A stretch of 64,000 nt of DNA from JBKCUA01 sp046318675 (lineage in GTDB: Bacteria; Pseudomonadota; Alphaproteobacteria; JAJTHO01), in assembly GCA_046318675.1 (NCBI GenBank), contig JBKCUA010000032.1:1-64000 (forward strand), read 5' to 3'. Position numbers and translations under genes: made by a program. Under the pieces are notes generated by a model. The model saw only the letters and a list, made by a program, of their open reading frames with translations. It was not told where the DNA came from and did no database searches. This document shows, piece by piece, positions 45,993 to 54,999 of the stretch; the first letter of the stretch is position 1, and the number at the start of each line of letters is the position of its first letter.

Positions 45993-47783
45993 TTAAACAA
46001 GTATTTTTCCTTCTTCACTGATAGGCTTTTCTGCTTCATCAGATGGACCAAGTAACATCTCATTATGCGCAGCTCCGGAAGGAATCATAGGAAAACAGTT
46101 TTCTTTTTCATCCACACACATATCTACAATAACCGGACGTTTAATGTTCATCATTTCCCGAATAGTATCATCTACCTCAGAAACAGCAGTAGCCCGCAAA
46201 CCCACCGCACCAAAAGCCTCCGCCAGTTTAACAAAGTCAGGCAAAGCCTCAGAATAACTTTCAGAATAACGCCCACCATGGAGCAGTTCCTGCCACTGCC
46301 GAACCATCCCCATCCAACGATTATTGATGATGAATATTTTGACTGGCAAACGGTATTGAACCGCCGTGGCCATTTCTTGAATGTTCATTAGAATAGAGGC
46401 TTCCCCAGCAATATCCACCACCAATTTATCGGGATGCGCAACTTGGGCACCAATTGCCGCCGGCAACCCATAACCCATCGTGCCAAGCCCACCAGAGGTC
46501 AACCAGCGATTAGGTTTATCAAAACCGTAATATTGAGCCGCCCACATTTGATGTTGGCCAACCTCAGTGGTGATAATAGCGTCCTGATCTCGAGTAAGAT
46601 CAAACAAGCGCTGTATGGCATACTGCGGCTTTATCGCTGCCTTACTGTCTTGGCGAAAAGCCAAACAGTTACGTCCGCGCCATGCCTTAATCTGTACCCA
46701 CCAATCTTTTAGGTGGTCTTTATTTAGATTGAGCTTGTTATCTTTCCAATATTGCAGCAATTCTTCCAATACCTCGGCCGCATCCCCCACCACCGGTAGA
46801 TCAGCACGAATAATCTTGTTAATAGAGCTCGGATCAATATCCACATGAATTTTTTTAGAATTTGGCGAGAACGCATTAACGCGACCCGTAACGCGATCAT
46901 CAAATCGCGCACCAATATTAATCATGACATCGCAACCGTGCATGGCTAAATTGGCCTCATAAGTGCCATGCATACCCAGCATACCAAGGAAATTAGGGTG
47001 GGATGCCGGAACAGCACCTAATCCCATCAATGTTAGTGTAACAGGGATACCAGTTAATGTCGTAAATTCAGTAACAAGTCGAGATGCTCTTTCCCCGGAA
47101 TTTATCAACCCTCCTCCCCCATAAAGAATAGGCCGCTTAGCACCAGCGATCATGTGAGCCATTTGCGCAACAACCCCATTTCTGGGCTTTGTTTGTGGCC
47201 GATAGCGGCGAGGTTGCCAGTCTGCCTTATTTATATAGCGACCCGCTGCAAACAATACGTCTTTTGGCAAATCAATCACTACTGGACCTGGTCGGCCATG
47301 AGTGGCAACATACACTGCCTCATGCATAACTTGAGCAAGTTCATCGATATTTTTCACCAAATAATTATGCTTAGTACACGGGCGAGTAATGCCGGTGGTA
47401 TCGGCTTCCTGAAAGGCATCATTGCCAATAAGATGCGTAGGAACTTGACCCGTAAGACATAAAACAGGAATTGAATCCATCAAGGCATCGGTCAACCCTG
47501 TAACTGCGTTAGTGGCACCCGGCCCCGATGTAACCAAAACCACCCCAAGTTTCCCGGTGGAACGGGCATACCCCTCTGCGGCATGGGCGGCTCCCTGTTC
47601 GTGACGCACCAACACGTGCCGCAGGTTTTCTTGTTGAAAAAGGGCATCATAAATAGGCAGCACCGCACCCCCAGGATAGCCAAAAATTGTCTCAACCCCA
47701 TGCTCAGCAAGAGCCGTTAGGACAATCTCTGCGCCAGACATCTGGTCTTTATGGGCAAAAGGTAATAGTGAATCAGCAGGCAT
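45993..47783 (-). CDS. ilvB: Acetolactate synthase large subunit
   Basis: ThDP/FAD enzyme of branched-chain amino-acid synthesis (about 596 aa). The catalytic Glu region is GYPGGAVLPIYDAL; the FAD region and C-terminal ThDP motif (DIAGEASILMNIQE) follow the alphaproteobacterial form. ATG 47783 is chosen; the frame also opens at a TTG four codons earlier. The regulatory subunit gene ilvN is not adjacent; aroE follows instead. Confidence 0.95.
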   Translation of the reverse strand: MPADSLLPFAHKDQMSGAEIVLTALAEHGVETIFGYPGGAVLPIYDALFQQENLRHVLVRHEQGAAHAAEGYARSTGKLGVVLVTSGPGATNAVTGLTDALMDSIPVLCLTGQVPTHLIGNDAFQEADTTGITRPCTKHNYLVKNIDELAQVMHEAVYVATHGRPGPVVIDLPKDVLFAAGRYINKADWQPRRYRPQTKPRNGVVAQMAHMIAGAKRPILYGGGGLINSGERASRLVTEFTTLTGIPVTLTLMGLGAVPASHPNFLGMLGMHGTYEANLAMHGCDVMINIGARFDDRVTGRVNAFSPNSKKIHVDIDPSSINKIIRADLPVVGDAAEVLEELLQYWKDNKLNLNKDHLKDWWVQIKAWRGRNCLAFRQDSKAAIKPQYAIQRLFDLTRDQDAIITTEVGQHQMWAAQYYGFDKPNRWLTSGGLGTMGYGLPAAIGAQVAHPDKLVVDIAGEASILMNIQEMATAVQYRLPVKIFIINNRWMGMVRQWQELLHGGRYSESYSEALPDFVKLAEAFGAVGLRATAVSEVDDTIREMMNIKRPVIVDMCVDEKENCFPMIPSGAAHNEMLLGPSDEAEKPISEEGKILV

Positions 47784-47871
47784 AACAGGGTACAAAATCT
47801 ATAAATGAGTTGGCTGGTCATTCTACAGAAGTTTGGCAAAAAAATCTTTTCTTTTTTAATTGCCAATTTTC

Positions 47872-47900
47872 TTGCTTTTTTATCGGGGTACCTCTAGATT
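47872..47900 (+). promoter_or_regulatory. Predicted promoter of rimP-nusA-infB
   Basis: -35-like TTGCTT (47872-47877) and -10-like TAGATT (47895-47900) are exactly 17 bp apart. Transcription would begin about 47907, at the very edge of the hairpin at 47908. Confidence 0.5.
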
Positions 47901-47907
47901 AAGGCCT

Positions 47908-47932
47908 AAGTGGGCAATTTGCCCACTTTTTT
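47908..47932 (+). terminator. Terminator-shaped hairpin in the rimP leader
   Basis: AAGTGGGCAA pairs perfectly with TTGCCCACTT, and a run of T's follows. It is a textbook intrinsic terminator shape, yet it lies just 14 nt before the rimP ATG. It could be an attenuator, a 5' stabilising hairpin, or the terminator of an upstream transcript. Confidence 0.65.
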
Positions 47933-47945
47933 ATTGGGAAATCGC

Positions 47946-48464
47946 ATGACCAATGCGGATAGCTTTAATGATGATATTAAAGGCTTTATTGAAAGCCTCG
48001 GCTATCGTCTTGTCCGCTTGCAAATGCTCCAAGGGCGACGTGGGGGAACACTGCAAATTATGGCAGAACCATTGTCTGGTACCCCCATGCGAATTGAAGA
48101 CTGCGAAAACCTGAGCCGGATGATAAGCCCTTGGCTGGATGCTCATGAACCTATAGCTGGTTCTTACACTCTGGAGGTCAGTTCCCCAGGTATCGATCGT
48201 CCGCTAATATCCCCAGAAGATTACACTCGTTATCAAGGTCATACCGCCTCCGTGGAATTACGAGAGCCTTTGGCCGGACAAAAACGTTTTCGGGGCAACA
48301 TTGAGAAATTGGAAGATGGCGAACTTATTTTGATGGTTGCTGGATCGCCTCGATTATTGCCACTTGAAAAAATTCGGACAGCAAAATTAGTACTAACAGA
48401 TGCATTGCTCGCGTTTGAGCAGGAACGCATTAAACCCTTTCAACAGCAAGAGGATGTTTTATGA
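47946..48464 (+). CDS. rimP: Ribosome maturation factor RimP
   Basis: Assists 30S maturation (172 aa). YRLVRLQMLQGRRGGTLQI, SYTLEVSSPGIDRPL and a C-terminal SH3-like domain are diagnostic. ATG 47946 is used; an upstream in-frame start would lie inside the hairpin. The stop overlaps the nusA start (ATGA). Confidence 0.95.
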   Translation: MTNADSFNDDIKGFIESLGYRLVRLQMLQGRRGGTLQIMAEPLSGTPMRIEDCENLSRMISPWLDAHEPIAGSYTLEVSSPGIDRPLISPEDYTRYQGHTASVELREPLAGQKRFRGNIEKLEDGELILMVAGSPRLLPLEKIRTAKLVLTDALLAFEQERIKPFQQQEDVL

Positions 48465-49975
48465 CAGCTACAGCAGAATTTCTTTATATTGCTGATGTAG
48501 TAGCGCGGGAAAAAGCTATTGAGCGCGAACAAGTGCTCGAAGCCATGGAAGCTGCGATGAGCCGCGCTGGCCGAACAAAATATGGCGGGGAACATGACAT
48601 AAGAGCTATCATTGATCGGCGCACAGGGATTGCCCGCCTAGAACGGGTTCGCACTGTTGTAGAACAGGTTGAAAATGAGGTGACGCAGTTAACCTTAAAA
48701 GATGCGCTACGCCTCAAAAACGATGCAAAAATTGGCGATACACTGGTTGACGTACTGCCTCCTATTGATTTTGGACGTGTTGCGGCATTGGCCGCCAAAC
48801 AGGTTATTGTCCAAAAAGTTCGAGAGGCCGAACGTCATGGGCAGTTTGAAGAATTCAAAGATCGTATAGGTGAAATTGTTAGTGCCAGCGTTAAGCGGGT
48901 GGAATTTGGCAACCTAACCATTGATTTAGGACGCGCTGAAGCCTACGTTCGACGCGATGAGCTAATCCCACGGGAAAATTTCCGTCAGGGCGATCGGATA
49001 AGGGCGTATATTTATGACGTTCGTAAAGATGCCCGTGGCCCGATGATTTTGTGCTCACGTACTCATCCCCAATTTTTGGCACGTCTTTTTGCCCAAGAGG
49101 TACCGGAAATTTTTGACGGTATTATTGAAATTCGTGCTGTCGCCCGTGATCCGGGGAGTCGCGCCAAGATTGTTGTCTATACCTCTGATGCCAGTATAGA
49201 CCCCGTGGGTGCCTGTGTCGGGATGCGCGGCAGTCGAGTACAGGCCGTAGTAGGGGAGCTACAAGGTGAAAAAATAGATATTATCCCTTGGTCTGATGAT
49301 ATGGCCACGTTAGTGGTACGTGCCTTGGCGCCCGCAGAAGTCAGCAAAGTTGTTCTCGATGAAGAGCGTAATCACGTCACCGCCGTGGTACCCGATGAAC
49401 AGCTCAGCTTTGCCATTGGTCGTCGTGGTCAAAACGTCCGTCTTGCGGCGATGCTTCTGGGTATGGATATTGATATTATCACAGAATCAACAGAGTCCAC
49501 TCGTCGCGCTGAAGAAATGAGAGCACGCACCGATCTATTTGTACGTGCCCTCGATGTGGATGACGTCATTGCCCACCTGCTCGTGGGTGAAGGCTACAGT
49601 ACCATTGAAGATATCGCCGATGCCAACCCGGAAGAGTTAGCCTCTATTGAAGGTTTTGATGAAGGCGTTGCCTCAGAACTTATCCAACGCGCCGGCTTGT
49701 TCCGTGATAAAGAAGCCAGTGATTTCCAAGAAAAAAGCGACCGCTTAGGACTTGACGAACAACTGGTTACTGCGACAGGGCTTCCGTTGAGAATTGTCTC
49801 CATCCTGGCGGATAAAGGGATTCGAACGCTGGATGACCTTGCCGATCTTGCGGCGGATGAGTTGCAAGAAATGATTATTCCAGAGAAATTAACCGCTGAA
49901 GAAGCACAAGATGTCATCATGGCGGCGCGGGCACATTGGTTTTCCGATGATGCCAGCGGCAAAAACGCCGGATAG
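48461..49975 (+). CDS. nusA: Transcription termination/antitermination protein NusA
   Basis: RNA polymerase-binding elongation factor (504 aa). N-terminal domain, S1 domain (about 130-200), KH1 with GACVGMRGSRVQAVVGEL, KH2 with AIGRRGQNVRLAA, and two C-terminal acidic helical repeats (about 350-500). YlxR, normally encoded between nusA and infB, is missing: only 38 bp separate the two genes. Confidence 0.97.
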   Translation: MTATAEFLYIADVVAREKAIEREQVLEAMEAAMSRAGRTKYGGEHDIRAIIDRRTGIARLERVRTVVEQVENEVTQLTLKDALRLKNDAKIGDTLVDVLPPIDFGRVAALAAKQVIVQKVREAERHGQFEEFKDRIGEIVSASVKRVEFGNLTIDLGRAEAYVRRDELIPRENFRQGDRIRAYIYDVRKDARGPMILCSRTHPQFLARLFAQEVPEIFDGIIEIRAVARDPGSRAKIVVYTSDASIDPVGACVGMRGSRVQAVVGELQGEKIDIIPWSDDMATLVVRALAPAEVSKVVLDEERNHVTAVVPDEQLSFAIGRRGQNVRLAAMLLGMDIDIITESTESTRRAEEMRARTDLFVRALDVDDVIAHLLVGEGYSTIEDIADANPEELASIEGFDEGVASELIQRAGLFRDKEASDFQEKSDRLGLDEQLVTATGLPLRIVSILADKGIRTLDDLADLAADELQEMIIPEKLTAEEAQDVIMAARAHWFSDDASGKNAG

Positions 49976-50013
49976 CCTTGCTGTTTCCAGAAAAACTGTG
50001 CTAGGAAAGCGTA

Positions 50014-52770
50014 ATGACCGATGCAATCGATACTCCAGGCACCAATCAGCCCCAAGGTGGCGGCAGGTTAGAGCTAAAGAAAAAGATTGACCTCTCTGGG
50101 GGTAAGCGCCTTGGCGTGCCTAGCGGGCGAACGGTGACTGTTGAGGTCAAGCGCAAGCGTATTGGTACTCCTGTACCTACCTCTACCAATGTAGGGGAAA
50201 CCCGCTCTGGCGGGGTATCTGCGGCTGTTGACAATGTAGACCCGCGTTTATCTCTTTTACGCGCCCAGCAGCAGGCCGTCCAAACATCTGCGGCAACAAC
50301 AACCGATGGATTGCGAAAAATCACCAAAGCCCCGGCCTTTGTAGAACCCATCAAGAAACCCGTCGCCCCCCCACCTGCCCCTGTCGCAACACCCCCTGTA
50401 AAAACGCCTCCGAAGCCTCCTGTTCTCACCCAAAAACCTTTGAATCAACTACGGCCAGTAGAGGGGCTTCGCCGTACCGGAGCTAGCAGCTCTAGTACCA
50501 GCAATCGCCCTAACACCAGCAACAATCAACAACGGCAAAAACCGGTTCTTTCCACCCCTATTCGTCCAGGAATGACCAGCCTTACACCCGCTCGCTCGGG
50601 TACCCGGACAACAACCACAACGACATCTATTGGTGCCCCGGTACGCGGGGATGAGCCACTCAAGCGTGTTGTTCGCCGCCCGAACGAATCGCCCCTTGCG
50701 GCCAAGCCCGCTGGCTCCCGTCCTAGTGCCCGCATTGAAGCAGCCCTCCCCATGCCGACTGCCACACCGGGACGTGGCAAGGGCGGCAAGCTAAAACTTG
50801 CCGAAACGAAAAAGACTGATGCTAAGAAAGCGGAAGCCACCAAAAAAGTTGATGCCCGGCGTCGCTCCGGCAAGGTCGTGCTTACCTTAGATTTAGAGGA
50901 CGCCGACGATTTGCGTACGCGCAGTCTTGCTGCCGTTCGTCGTCAACGAGAAAAAATGCAACGCAAGGACGATGCCGATGATCGTCAAAAAATCATTCGT
51001 GACGTTGTTATCCCTGAAGTCATTACGGTTCAAGAGCTCGCTAACCGAATGGCAGAGCGTACCGCCGACGTGGTGAAATGCCTCATGCGTATGGGCGTGA
51101 TGGCCATGGCCACGCAAACCATTGATGCAGATACGGCGGAACTGGTAACAACTGAGCTTGGCCATACCCCGCGCCGGGTCTCCGCTGCGGATGTCGAGAT
51201 CGGTCTTGGTGGCGAGGAAGATATTGATACTGCCCGCCTGCCACGTGCGCCAGTTGTCACCATCATGGGACACGTTGATCACGGGAAAACATCCTTACTC
51301 GATGCGTTGCGTTCTACCGATGTTGCGGGTGGTGAAGCCGGCGGTATTACCCAGCATATTGGCGCGTACAAAGTCACCCTGCCCAGCGGCAAGGCGATCA
51401 CTTTCCTTGATACCCCAGGTCATGAGGCCTTTACTGAGATGCGCGCCCGTGGTGCCAATGTGACTGATATTGTGGTTCTGGTAGTAGCAGCAGATGACGG
51501 CATCATGCCCCAAACCATTGAGGCGATCAGCCATGCTAAAGCCGCAAAAGTCCCCTTGATTGTTGCTATCAACAAGGTGGATAAACCCGGCGCGGACGTA
51601 ACCCGCGTACGTACCGACTTGCTCAGCCATGAGGTTCAAGTGGAACAGCTTGGCGGTGATGTACAGTCCATTGAAGTATCTGCGAAGAAAAAAATTGGCC
51701 TTGAAAAGCTAGAAGAGGCCATCTTACTCCAAGCGGAAATTCTCGACCTGCGCTCCAACCCGGATCGTAGTGCCCAAGGCCGCGTGATTGAAGCTAAGCT
51801 TGATATTGGCCGCGGCCCCGTGGCAACAATCCTTGTCCAGCGCGGCACATTGCGCGTGGGTGATATGTTTGTCAGCGGCGGCGAATGGGGCAAGGTACGC
51901 GCCTTGGTGGATGAACATGGCAAGCGGGTAAAAGAGGCTGGCCCATCAACCCCGGTGGAAGTTTTAGGTCTTGGCGGGGTTCCTGAAGCCGGCGATGATT
52001 TTGTAGTGGTGGAAAACGACGAAAAAGCACGAGAAATTAGTGAGTTTCGTCAAGGCGAACGCCGCCAAAAACAAAACTTGGCCACGGCGCGGGGCGGGAT
52101 GGAAAGCCTGTTTGCTAAAATCCGCGACTCCAAGCGCAAGGAGCTGCCGGTTATTGTCAAAACCGACGTTCAAGGTTCGCTCGAAGCCATTCGCAGTAGC
52201 CTGCAAAAACTCCGCAACGATGAACTGGCGGTGCAGGTTCTGCACTCCGGCGTGGGAAGCATTACCGAATCGGATATCTCTTTGGCGAAGGCCTCCGGCG
52301 CGGCGGTCATCGGCTTTAATGTCCGTGCCAACCCGCAAGCCAGAGATACCGCCAAACGCGACGGGGTGGAGATTCGTTACTACTCGATCATCTATGATGT
52401 TCTTGATGATGTGAAAAAACTGCTCGGCGGGATGTTGGCACCTACACTGCGGGAAATTTTCCTTGGTTATGCCCAAATCCGCAAGGTGTTCGATATTACC
52501 AAAGTAGGCAAGATCGCCGGGTGTATGGTCACTGAAGGGCTTATTAAGCGCGGCTGTAAGGTGCGGTTGCTCCGTGATAATATTGTTATCCACGAAGGTA
52601 GCCTCAAAACCCTCAAGCGCCTGAAAGATGAGGTTCGAGAGGTCAAATCCGGCTTTGAGTGCGGGATGGCTTTTGAAAACTATCAAGATATTCGTGAGGG
52701 CGACCAAATCGAATGCTTTGAAATGCAGGCGCAAGAACGGGCGTTTGAGGCGACGGCCAGCAGTAGCTAG
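50014..52770 (+). CDS. infB: Translation initiation factor IF-2
   Basis: Initiation GTPase (918 aa). A long Pro/Thr/Lys-rich low-complexity N-terminus (about 1-330) precedes the IF2N domain; G1 is GHVDHGKTSLL, G3 DTPGHEAF, G4 NKVDKPGAD; domains II to IV follow to MQAQERAFEA. The usual rbfA-truB-rpsO genes do not follow; repeats and a convergent secretion-like cluster do. Confidence 0.98.
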   Translation: MTDAIDTPGTNQPQGGGRLELKKKIDLSGGKRLGVPSGRTVTVEVKRKRIGTPVPTSTNVGETRSGGVSAAVDNVDPRLSLLRAQQQAVQTSAATTTDGLRKITKAPAFVEPIKKPVAPPPAPVATPPVKTPPKPPVLTQKPLNQLRPVEGLRRTGASSSSTSNRPNTSNNQQRQKPVLSTPIRPGMTSLTPARSGTRTTTTTTSIGAPVRGDEPLKRVVRRPNESPLAAKPAGSRPSARIEAALPMPTATPGRGKGGKLKLAETKKTDAKKAEATKKVDARRRSGKVVLTLDLEDADDLRTRSLAAVRRQREKMQRKDDADDRQKIIRDVVIPEVITVQELANRMAERTADVVKCLMRMGVMAMATQTIDADTAELVTTELGHTPRRVSAADVEIGLGGEEDIDTARLPRAPVVTIMGHVDHGKTSLLDALRSTDVAGGEAGGITQHIGAYKVTLPSGKAITFLDTPGHEAFTEMRARGANVTDIVVLVVAADDGIMPQTIEAISHAKAAKVPLIVAINKVDKPGADVTRVRTDLLSHEVQVEQLGGDVQSIEVSAKKKIGLEKLEEAILLQAEILDLRSNPDRSAQGRVIEAKLDIGRGPVATILVQRGTLRVGDMFVSGGEWGKVRALVDEHGKRVKEAGPSTPVEVLGLGGVPEAGDDFVVVENDEKAREISEFRQGERRQKQNLATARGGMESLFAKIRDSKRKELPVIVKTDVQGSLEAIRSSLQKLRNDELAVQVLHSGVGSITESDISLAKASGAAVIGFNVRANPQARDTAKRDGVEIRYYSIIYDVLDDVKKLLGGMLAPTLREIFLGYAQIRKVFDITKVGKIAGCMVTEGLIKRGCKVRLLRDNIVIHEGSLKTLKRLKDEVREVKSGFECGMAFENYQDIREGDQIECFEMQAQERAFEATASSS

Positions 52771-52817
52771 TTATTATGCATGCCATGTAGGTGATAAGTC
52801 TATTGAAGTGCGCGGTG

Positions 52818-52859
52818 CACCCCCTCTCCCGCTTGCGGGGAAGGGCTGGGGAGGGGGTG
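52818..52859 (+). repeat. REP-like palindrome, copy A
   Basis: Outer arms CACCCCCTC and GAGGGGGTG enclose a second hairpin CCCGC-TT-GCGGG. It lies 48 bp after the infB stop and is similar to copy B in inverted orientation. It may also end infB transcription. Confidence 0.7.
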
Positions 52860-52901
52860 AAAAACATGAAGACAAATAATTGGTTTTAATAATTTTAAAC
52901 A

Positions 52902-52941
52902 CCCCCTTCCTCACCTTCCCCCGCTGCGCGGGAGAAGGGGG
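52902..52941 (-). repeat. REP-like palindrome, copy B (inverted relative to A)
   Basis: Arms CCCCCTTC and GAAGGGGG enclose CCCGC-TGC-GCGGG. Its reverse complement aligns with copy A along nearly the whole length. The two copies flank about 42 bp of AT-rich spacer, giving a BIME-like pair. Confidence 0.7.
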
Positions 52942-53052
52942 CAATAGGCAGCGGTGGTCGTTCTTCAAAGCAACGGCGTTGGTACGCTCTAAGGCTGGAA
53001 AAGAGCCAATGTTAGGATTTGTGTGCATAGGGTAGCCCACTGGGAGAGGGGG

Positions 53053-53075
53053 CGCGAAGCCATCGGCTTCACGCG
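53053..53075. repeat. Third GC-rich palindrome
   Basis: CGCGAAGCC-ATC-GGCTTC-A-CGCG hairpin, flanked by GGGAGAGGG and GGTGAGGG, words that resemble parts of copies A and B. Between 52771 and 53138 I see no gene, only these repeats. Confidence 0.5.
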
Positions 53076-53138
53076 GTGAGGGCGTTTAAGTTTATGCCAA
53101 TAATTATGCAACCAGCTATAACCAAAGTCTCGATTATC

Positions 53139-53429
53139 CTAAGCCACGAATTTCTTCGTCTTTCCCGGGTTCAAATTCTTGGTGCGACGGCGGCCAAAAA
53201 GCCAGGCACGAATCATGGTGCTAAGGTGCGGTTCCCGCACGCCCTGGCTGGCAATCACAATGTGGCAGATAAAAAAACTGGCAATAAAGATAAGGGGGGA
53301 CATCCGAAAAATCCCCCAGCCGTAGATGATGAAAAAGGCGTGCACGGCCATATTGATGCCCGCGGGTAACTGCGGCGCCCAGAATAGAGTGGCCGGGTTA
53401 GCGACAGCGCGGAGAATTTTTTCTGGCAT
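53139..53429 (-). CDS. VirB3/TrbD-like type IV secretion inner-membrane protein
   Basis: A 96-aa protein with two close hydrophobic helices (about 22-40 and 43-62) and a basic tail. The N-terminal NPATLFWAPQLPAGINM followed by two helices and the REPHLSTMIRAW segment has the VirB3 layout. VirB3 is the small subunit of the VirB4-associated inner-membrane complex. It lies 6 nt after the double pilin gene, matching the VirB2-VirB3 order. No VirB4 ATPase gene is present; infB converges from the other side. Confidence 0.75.
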   Translation of the reverse strand: MPEKILRAVANPATLFWAPQLPAGINMAVHAFFIIYGWGIFRMSPLIFIASFFICHIVIASQGVREPHLSTMIRAWLFGRRRTKNLNPGKTKKFVA

Positions 53430-53435
53430 AGTGCG

Positions 53436-54146
53436 TTACCCGTTCTCTAAACCACTGACAATATAGCCGACAATCTCCGACGATCCCGCAATAACGAGCA
53501 GCCCCGCAATGAGCGATCCCACCCATTTCCACGGCATGGCACCGAAAAATCCCATGGTAGAAAGACCAATAACCCCAATGCCGGAGGTGATATACATTAA
53601 GTTGCTGACATCCTTGCTCAAAACATCTGTAGTCGTTACTACAACATCGCTAATCGCATTAAAATCTTCTGGTTTTTTGTTTTTGGCAATATCTACGATC
53701 CAAGTGGCAAACTCCTCCGACAGCATCATCACCGACAACCCGCCAATAATCCCAATAGCCCAGCCTTTGGGAAAACTACCAAACGTGGCCATACCGCCCA
53801 CGCCCATGATGGCGAGAATGCTAAGGCCTACAAGAATGTTCTGGCCTGGCCTAATCAGTTCTTTGCCAACATCAATGGCTTCTTTGAAGATTTCTTCGCT
53901 GTTTTCGGAGGTAATGGCAGAAGTGCTAGTGGAAGGTGATGTGGAATTAGGCTCACTAGCTTTTCCACTTTCCGCAGAAGAAGATCCGCCGTCGTCACTA
54001 TAAACACCGCCTTTAGAAGATCCGCCGGAACCATAAAGATCGCTTTTGGCACCCCCACTTGTCCCATACGGGTTCGCTGATACTTGTTGAGCAAACAACA
54101 TTGCAAAACAGAGAGATAAGAAGATACTATATTTATTCTTTTTCAT
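53436..54146 (-). CDS. Double VirB2-like pilin-domain protein
   Basis: A 236-aa exported protein. Residues 1-24 are a signal peptide (ending VSA). A Gly/Ser/Thr-rich low-complexity stretch follows (about 25-85). Two VirB2/TrbC-like modules come next, each with two helices around a short W-containing turn (about 103-150, FGSFPKGWAIGIIGG; about 183-232, FGAMPWKWVGSLIAG). Single VirB2 proteins have one module, so this looks like an internal duplication. Its ATG overlaps the preceding pilin stop by 4 nt. Confidence 0.75.
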   Translation of the reverse strand: MKKNKYSIFLSLCFAMLFAQQVSANPYGTSGGAKSDLYGSGGSSKGGVYSDDGGSSSAESGKASEPNSTSPSTSTSAITSENSEEIFKEAIDVGKELIRPGQNILVGLSILAIMGVGGMATFGSFPKGWAIGIIGGLSVMMLSEEFATWIVDIAKNKKPEDFNAISDVVVTTTDVLSKDVSNLMYITSGIGVIGLSTMGFFGAMPWKWVGSLIAGLLVIAGSSEIVGYIVSGLENG

Positions 54147-54457
54147 AAATCCGCCCCCGTTATGTAATTCACAAATTCACCACTGCCCGAAGCCATGGTT
54201 AATGATAATACCAGTGCCACCAACCATTTCACCGGAACCCGGCCACTGCCCATAGCCACGGCACCAGCACCAAGGGTAGAAATCCCCGCCACACCGTAGC
54301 ATAAACCTTTGAAACTCAAATAACTATCAAACGCAACGGGGCTAAGCCTGGCAAGGGGGGAATGATCCTGCGCCCATGCCGCATCAACCCCAGTGAACAG
54401 CGCGCTTATAAAAACCGCCGCGCCCACTATTTTCAATAAAGATACTTTGTTGTTCAT
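54143..54457 (-). CDS. VirB2/TrbC-like pilin 2
   Basis: A 104-aa protein with a signal peptide ending AWA (about residue 28) and two hydrophobic helices (about 48-68 and 74-98) joined by SGRVPVKWLVAL. This is the VirB2 major-pilin pattern. ATG 54457 has AAGGGG 7 nt upstream; the longer frame is not pilin-like. It follows pilin 1 by about 78 nt and overlaps the double pilin by 4 nt. Confidence 0.72.
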   Translation of the reverse strand: MNNKVSLLKIVGAAVFISALFTGVDAAWAQDHSPLARLSPVAFDSYLSFKGLCYGVAGISTLGAGAVAMGSGRVPVKWLVALVLSLTMASGSGEFVNYITGADL

Positions 54458-54535
54458 GATGCGACCCCTTTCTATCTTCCAGCTTCCGGCAAGGAAGAGG
54501 AAGGGTGGAGAGACCCTTCCTCTACGCATTGATCA

Positions 54536-54931
54536 TCAGGTGCGTTGTAGCGCATCGCTCCCCGTCAGGTACGAGATCGCCGTGCCAACACCAGCAATGG
54601 TAATCAGACCGCCAATAAGAGCCATCAGCCATTGCCACTGAAAGCGGCCAAACATGGCCATTGCGCCGAGGGCAATCGCCCCAAGACCGCCGACGCCGAG
54701 GACAACACCGCTACCTGATTTATAGGTGTCTTGAACAAGAGCGTTGGAGTTTTTGAAAAAATCACGTTTTGTTTCCACACCACCGCCGATAGTGGCAGTT
54801 TTGCCAATATCGCGGGGATCTTGCGTGTTTGCCGCCTGCGCTAAAGCATCTCCCGTCATCCCACCGGTAAATAAAGCAGCAACGGCAAAGCAAGCCAGCC
54901 AGCGCGTTACTCGAAAAATAAAGTGTTTCAT
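54536..54931 (-). CDS. VirB2/TrbC-like pilin 1
   Basis: A 131-aa protein. It has a signal peptide ending ALA (about residue 31), a polar stretch, then two helices (about 72-92 and 97-122) around MFGRFQWQWLMALIGG, the best VirB2 match of the set. ATG 54931 has a strong AAGGAGAA ribosome-binding site. It is the first gene of the cluster, with its own promoter and Crp/Fnr-type palindrome. Confidence 0.78.
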   Translation of the reverse strand: MKHFIFRVTRWLACFAVAALFTGGMTGDALAQAANTQDPRDIGKTATIGGGVETKRDFFKNSNALVQDTYKSGSGVVLGVGGLGAIALGAMAMFGRFQWQWLMALIGGLITIAGVGTAISYLTGSDALQRT

Positions 54932-54974
54932 AGGATTCTCCTTTTTCCTCTTCCCGTGATCTAACGCCACAACT

Positions 54975-54996
54975 ATTTGTGATGTTAATCACAAAT
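54975..54996 (-). promoter_or_regulatory. Crp/Fnr-type operator of the pilin cluster
   Basis: Perfect palindrome of ATTTGTGAT and ATCACAAAT around GTTA. It contains TGTGA-N6-TCACA, the CRP consensus, and the TGAT-N4-ATCA core shared by Crp/Fnr sites. It lies 44 bp before the pilin 1 ATG and overlaps the predicted transcription start, a position that suits repression. Confidence 0.7.
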
Positions 54997-54999
54997 TAA

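Noticed and set aside
50200..50900. Pro/Thr-rich stretch suggesting a surface protein
   Set aside because: It is the normal disordered N-terminal region of IF-2 and continues in frame into the IF2N and G domains.
51964..52734. 256-codon minus-strand frame
   Set aside because: Antisense to the conserved C-terminal domains of infB.
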